The notes under the pieces are model-generated. The model saw only the letters and a list, made by a program, of their open reading frames with translations, ran no database searches and was not told where the DNA came from. A DNA stretch of 64,000 nucleotides, taken from NCBI RefSeq assembly GCF_007725405.1, contig NZ_CP042163.1:806001-870000 (forward strand), given 5' to 3'. The translations under genes were made by a program, and so were the position numbers. The number at the start of each line of letters is the position of its first letter. Position 1 is the stretch's first letter. The stretch comes from Shouchella miscanthi (GTDB lineage Bacteria > Bacillota > Bacilli > Bacillales > Bacillaceae_D). Of this stretch, positions 60,717 through 64,000 are shown piece by piece.

Positions 60717-61489
60717 TTGCACCACTATTAGGTCTCCTTCTTATTTTAAGAAGGCAATCTCTAATGGCAGATACACTTGCTCATGTTTCTTTAGCGGGAG
60801 TCGCATTAGGCTTATTACTTAGCATTAATCCAACATGGACGAATATATTCATGGTAATGGTCATTGCGATTGTTTTAGAGTATTTGCGAATGCTTTATCG
60901 TAGTTATTCGGAAGTCTCCATTGCGATTTTAATGTCTGCTGGAATGGCGTTAGCTCTATTTTTAATGAGTCTCAATCAAGGTGGTACCACGTTGAACATC
61001 AATCAATTTTTGTTTGGATCGATTGTAACCATTAGTTCACAACAAGTATGGATGTTAGTGGCGTTGGCAAGTATCATTTTAATTCTATACGCTTTACTGC
61101 GCAAAGCCATGTACGTAATGGTTTTTGACGAAGAAACCGCCTTTACAGCAGGGCTACCAGTGAAAACAATGTCTATAATGTTTAATGTCTTAACAGGAGT
61201 TACGATTGCTATTATTATGCCTATCGTTGGAGCTCTATTGGTGTCGGCAATCTTAATTTTACCAGCTGCGATTTCTATGAGACTAAGTAAACGTTTTTCA
61301 AGCACCATCTTATTAGGTATTCCTGTTGCTTTAACAGGAATGCTTAGTGGTCTGTTCACTTCATATGAATATGGAACGCCTCCAGGAGCAACCATCACGT
61401 TAATTCTCATAGCAATATTAGGATTCGTGATTGTTTTTCAGCGAGCTTTAAGGCTTTTTAGATCTAGTCGTCATTCACTTCGTCGTTAA
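60653..61489 (+). CDS. znuB: Zinc ABC transporter permease
   Basis: A 278-residue ABC-3 family permease with about eight transmembrane segments; LRRQSLMADTLAHVSLAGVALG and the metal-pathway region around VGALLVSAILILPAAISM are typical. TTG start at 60653 with AGGAGGG upstream; the ATG at 60659 is an alternative. Completes the ZnuABC importer. Confidence 0.93.
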   Translation: MEMFFYGFMQRAFQASLLISLIAPLLGLLLILRRQSLMADTLAHVSLAGVALGLLLSINPTWTNIFMVMVIAIVLEYLRMLYRSYSEVSIAILMSAGMALALFLMSLNQGGTTLNINQFLFGSIVTISSQQVWMLVALASIILILYALLRKAMYVMVFDEETAFTAGLPVKTMSIMFNVLTGVTIAIIMPIVGALLVSAILILPAAISMRLSKRFSSTILLGIPVALTGMLSGLFTSYEYGTPPGATITLILIAILGFVIVFQRALRLFRSSRHSLRR

Positions 61490-61499
61490 GTTGTTACGT

Positions 61500-61545
61500 A
61501 ACCTAAAGAATGGACTTGTATGCGTTCATTCTTTGGGTTTTTCTT
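61500..61545 (+). terminator. Terminator of the zinc uptake genes
   Basis: AACCTAAAGAATG and CATTCTTTGGGTT form a 13-bp stem with one G-U pair, followed by TTTTCTTTT. Confidence 0.9.
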
Positions 61546-61671
61546 TTCTTACAGGTATAACGTGTTTTTTTGAAGGGGATTCTTATTGACTCTCATTGTA
61601 AAAGAATAAGAAGTGTGGTGAAACTAGTTTATCTATTGGACCGTATAAGAGGTTGAAAGAGGGTGCTATAG

Positions 61672-62109
61672 ATGAAACGAACGGTTGTTATTGTTCTTAT
61701 CGTTTTTTTTATTGTTCTTGTTGGCTATTCTCAATATTTAGAGAGGGGGCCAGGACCGACAACGATTGGTGAAGAAATGGCTGAGCTATTTAACGAAATC
61801 CAGATTGAGCAAATTGAGATTAATCACTACAAAGATAACGTCATTCATGTAGGTTATTTGCGCAACGCCAACGATATTGGAACATTGCTTGAAAAAGTAC
61901 ATGCGTTAGATGTACAAGAAACGAGACAAGTAGTAAATCAAAAAGCGCTAGACTCTTATTTGGTCTATGTAAAAGTTGATGGAGGAGGGAGCTTTTCGAT
62001 CGATTTTAATGATCCGAGAGTGACATTGCCGTCAGGTGTTTATACGTTACTTGAGGATAACGAAGCGACCGCTTACATCGAAAGTTTAGGTTCGATTGAA
62101 TGGTATTAA
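61672..62109 (+). CDS. Membrane-anchored protein of unknown function
   Basis: A 145-residue protein with one N-terminal hydrophobic helix (residues about 4-20) and an external domain of mixed alpha/beta character (IEINHYKDNVIHVG, SYLVYVKVDGGGSFSIDF). AGAGGGTG precedes ATG. Followed by a strong terminator, so transcribed alone. No family recognised. Confidence 0.65.
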   Translation: MKRTVVIVLIVFFIVLVGYSQYLERGPGPTTIGEEMAELFNEIQIEQIEINHYKDNVIHVGYLRNANDIGTLLEKVHALDVQETRQVVNQKALDSYLVYVKVDGGGSFSIDFNDPRVTLPSGVYTLLEDNEATAYIESLGSIEWY

Positions 62110-62153
62110 AATCACTAAATCTTTGACTCTCGTTATATATGTTCTAACCCGAG

Positions 62154-62181
62154 AAAGGCAGCCGATTTGGCTGCCTTTTTA
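62154..62181 (+). terminator. Terminator after the anchored protein gene
   Basis: AAAGGCAGCC-gattt-GGCTGCCTTT, a 10-bp perfect stem, followed by TT and further pyrimidines. Confidence 0.92.
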
Positions 62182-62275
62182 CATGCTTATAATAAATTGA
62201 TTTATTCACTCATCTCATTTTAACTTAGTGAAGAAGAATCAATAATGAAAATCATAAAGAGACCGTAAAGCCCAT

Positions 62276-62390
62276 AGAAAAAAGCTTGCTCAGGGGGAAG
62301 AGCAAGCTTAAAGAGTAAGTATGTAGTACTATTCCCATTCTGTCATGATTTAAACCCCGAATTAAATAGGTCGTACATTTTCTCATCTTT
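62276..62390 (-). ncRNA. Candidate minus-strand small RNA
   Basis: On the minus strand AAGCTTGCTC-ttccccct-GAGCAAGCTT is followed by TTTTTC, a strong terminator (62276-62309). Upstream on the same strand TTGCAA, an 18-base spacer and TACTAA (about 62395-62425) resemble a promoter. No reading frame with a ribosome binding site lies between them, so a transcript of about 110 bases is possible. Confidence 0.3.
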
Positions 62391-62507
62391 TTTCATTAGT
62401 AGCAGTACGAATGCTTATTTTGCAATCATTCTTTAAGATTCTTAAGGTTTTCTTTTCTCCTTCTTATGGTTTGGTAGGTAGACTTCTTTTAGAAGGAGTT
62501 GATGGAA

Positions 62508-63368
62508 ATGATGAAAAAATGGGTAGCAGTTGGAATGATTCCTATTAGCTTATTTTTACTAGCCTATAGCCTTTTATTTTCTACAGTTGAAAAAACATTG
62601 CTATTAGATGTAAATCAGAATAAATTATTAATTGACTCAGGCATTGATGAAGCTGTTCCTGTTGCAAGCATATCAAAGATGATGACAGAGTATCTCATAT
62701 TGGAAGAGATCGAAAAGGGTACCGTTGATTGGAATGATCTTGTCCAAATAAGTGGTGAAGCAGCAGCGAAAGAAGGTGCGAACATTTCTCTATCAAAAGG
62801 AGATAACGTCCCCGTTCATGATTTATACATGGCGATGCTACTTCCATCCGCTAATAATGCAACAGTTGCGTTAGCTGAACATTTAGCAGATAGTGAAAAA
62901 GAGTTTGTGAAAAAGATGAACGAAAAAGCGAAAGAAATTGGGTTAACAAATTCCACGTTTGTTAACGCAACAGGACTGACAGAGTCAAATACAAAGAGCA
63001 ATCAAATGAGTGCGCGGGATATTGCTGTGTTGGCGCAGTTGTTAATTACTCAATTTCCTGAGGTTCTGCAAGATACAGCAAAGTCATCTCACACCCTTAC
63101 ATTTTCAGGTGAACGTGTTCATACAACCAATCATATGTTGACGACACCAGACCTTGCTTTTGATGGGTTGGATGGTTTTAAGACAGGCTATACCAATGAA
63201 GCGGGATATTGCTTTGTAGGGACGGCAAGTAGAGATGGACAGCGGTTTATTACAGTTGTATTAGGAACTGAAAACTATAATGCGCGTTTTGTAGAAACAC
63301 AGAAGCTCTTATCTCTTGCTTTTGATGAGCCGTATACACCTCCTTTAGAAGCATCTCTTGACAGATAA
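62508..63368 (+). CDS. D-alanyl-D-alanine carboxypeptidase, DacF/PBP5 type without C-terminal domain
   Basis: A 286-residue low-molecular-weight penicillin-binding protein (S11 peptidase). Active-site motifs: SxxK as SISK (Ser54-Lys57), SxN as LPSANNAT near residue 122, and KTG as GFKTGYTNEAGYC near 222. It trims stem pentapeptides of peptidoglycan. An uncleaved-looking N-terminal helix (residues 4-26) anchors it; the beta-rich C-terminal domain of DacA/DacF is missing, so it is a minimal form. The ATG at 62508 has GGAG 9 bases upstream. Confidence 0.88.
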   Translation: MMKKWVAVGMIPISLFLLAYSLLFSTVEKTLLLDVNQNKLLIDSGIDEAVPVASISKMMTEYLILEEIEKGTVDWNDLVQISGEAAAKEGANISLSKGDNVPVHDLYMAMLLPSANNATVALAEHLADSEKEFVKKMNEKAKEIGLTNSTFVNATGLTESNTKSNQMSARDIAVLAQLLITQFPEVLQDTAKSSHTLTFSGERVHTTNHMLTTPDLAFDGLDGFKTGYTNEAGYCFVGTASRDGQRFITVVLGTENYNARFVETQKLLSLAFDEPYTPPLEASLDR

Positions 63369-63509
63369 TGGCATGTGTAGCAAGCAGTATGGTACGAATC
63401 GCTACATGCTCTATAAAGTGAAAAACAATGCGTTCGTAATGGTGAGCGTGATTAAGGTTATAATGAAATATGCTGGTGTCTTGGACACAACGGATCTAAA
63501 AGGAGGAAA

Positions 63510-64000
63510 ATGGCGTTGACTAGTCGGTATGTGGCTTTAGTTTTTAAAATGGTGATGTTGTTATTTATAAGTGGTTTTCTTACAAGCGTAGCTATTGCAG
63601 GGCTTTACTTCACGTATCAAGTGTCAGATTTAAACTACTATATAAATGTATTTGATCGAATTGCAGCAGCTTTTAACGCAACACTTAATTTTTATAGTTA
63701 TGAATTATTCAATCTGATAAATGTATTATTCTTTGTCGGAATCGTCCTATCTATATGGTTCATTGGACACAGGTACATACACTACTTCGTGAAGATTGAA
63801 AAAGATCTTGGGCAGATGGCAGGTGGCGAGCTTTCGCAACGGATCGAGGTAAAAGAGAATCATGAACTAGGTCAATTAGCTAGACAAGTGAATCAATTAA
63901 TTGAAAGGCTAGAAAACACTGTGCATGAAGAAAGAATTGCTGAGCAATCGAAAACAGAATTAATTACAAATGTATCACATGACTTACGAACACCTCTTAC
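63510..64000 (+). CDS. Sensor histidine kinase, N-terminal part (runs off the right edge)
   Basis: About 163 codons: two transmembrane segments (residues about 10-33 and 68-90) with a short external loop, a HAMP region (KIEKDLGQMAGGELSQRIEV), and the start of the dimerisation domain with the phosphoacceptor His in NVSHDLRTPL at the window edge. The short sensor loop resembles VanS/BceS-style cell-envelope kinases. AGGAGG lies 3 bases before ATG (63510); the TTG at 63516 has better spacing. It lies downstream of the carboxypeptidase. Confidence 0.88.
   Translation, partial: MALTSRYVALVFKMVMLLFISGFLTSVAIAGLYFTYQVSDLNYYINVFDRIAAAFNATLNFYSYELFNLINVLFFVGIVLSIWFIGHRYIHYFVKIEKDLGQMAGGELSQRIEVKENHELGQLARQVNQLIERLENTVHEERIAEQSKTELITNVSHDLRTPL

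Larger units (their letters stand above)
62110..62507. other. Intergenic region with opposed terminators
   Basis: 398 bases. A plus-strand terminator at 62154-62181 is followed by a minus-strand terminator at 62276-62309 with no annotated gene feeding it; see the candidate minus-strand RNA. The last 60 bases are T-rich and lead into the carboxypeptidase gene. Confidence 0.5.

Overview
The window reads as chromosomal DNA of a low-to-mid GC member of the Bacillaceae, probably an alkaliphile-type genus such as Shouchella or Alkalihalobacillus. This rests on Bacillus-style GGAGG ribosome binding sites and TTGACA/TATAAT promoters, paired SAM-I riboswitches on methionine-salvage genes, Des-DesKR, an Sda-like protein, Zur-box controlled FolE2 and zinc uptake genes, and acidic exported lipoproteins. 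The genus is an inference. There is no rRNA, tRNA, complete insertion sequence or prophage in the window.

Layout. 1-3.4 kb: divergent methionine salvage (mtnW leaving the window on the left, mtnK-mtnA to the right), each arm behind its own SAM-I riboswitch and terminator. 3.4-11.8 kb: an accessory island bounded by two copies of a CRISPR leader. The left copy is a relic ending in one decayed repeat; the right copy drives an 8-spacer I-C-like array without cas genes. Between them lie four paralogous lipoprotein genes, three followed by decayed starts of a partner gene and the fourth by the intact 664-residue partner, plus an AT-rich insert carrying a HIT fragment and a PP2C-like gene. 11.8-31.7 kb: small kinases and a HAD phosphatase, a GntR-controlled ABC exporter, GNAT acetyltransferases, a DnaA-box cluster, an amidohydrolase, an AEC transporter, an ABC exporter with an XRE-AbrB regulator, an oxidoreductase, an Sda-like protein, an AlkC-like glycosylase, a Fur-box small gene, and the Des/DesK/DesR membrane-fluidity system. 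31.8-46.9 kb: a sulfate ABC transporter, an aldo-keto reductase, a TetR/MFS efflux pair, an Aap/Bzt-type amino acid ABC transporter and a secreted GH16 glucanase.

47.2-55.7 kb: eight closely packed genes (ring-opening amidohydrolase, cytosine-deaminase-like amidohydrolase, SsuABC-like transporter, PucR regulator, amidase, FAH-family hydrolase). They look like a self-contained pathway for import and hydrolytic breakdown of a nitrogen heterocycle (barbiturate, cyanurate or an amino-pyrimidine). 55.8-61.5 kb: a zinc-starvation block with two Zur boxes: FolE2, a ZinT-type lipoprotein, a ZnuA-type lipoprotein carrying two inserted copies of a His/Trp-rich domain also present in the ZinT lipoprotein, then ZnuC and ZnuB. 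61.7-64 kb: an anchored protein, a DacF-like D,D-carboxypeptidase and the start of a sensor kinase.

The most notable observations are the duplicated CRISPR leader around the lipoprotein island, the heterocycle-catabolism cluster, the repeated zinc-uptake domain, the DnaA-box cluster at 18.6 kb, and a possible structured element at 38.5 kb.
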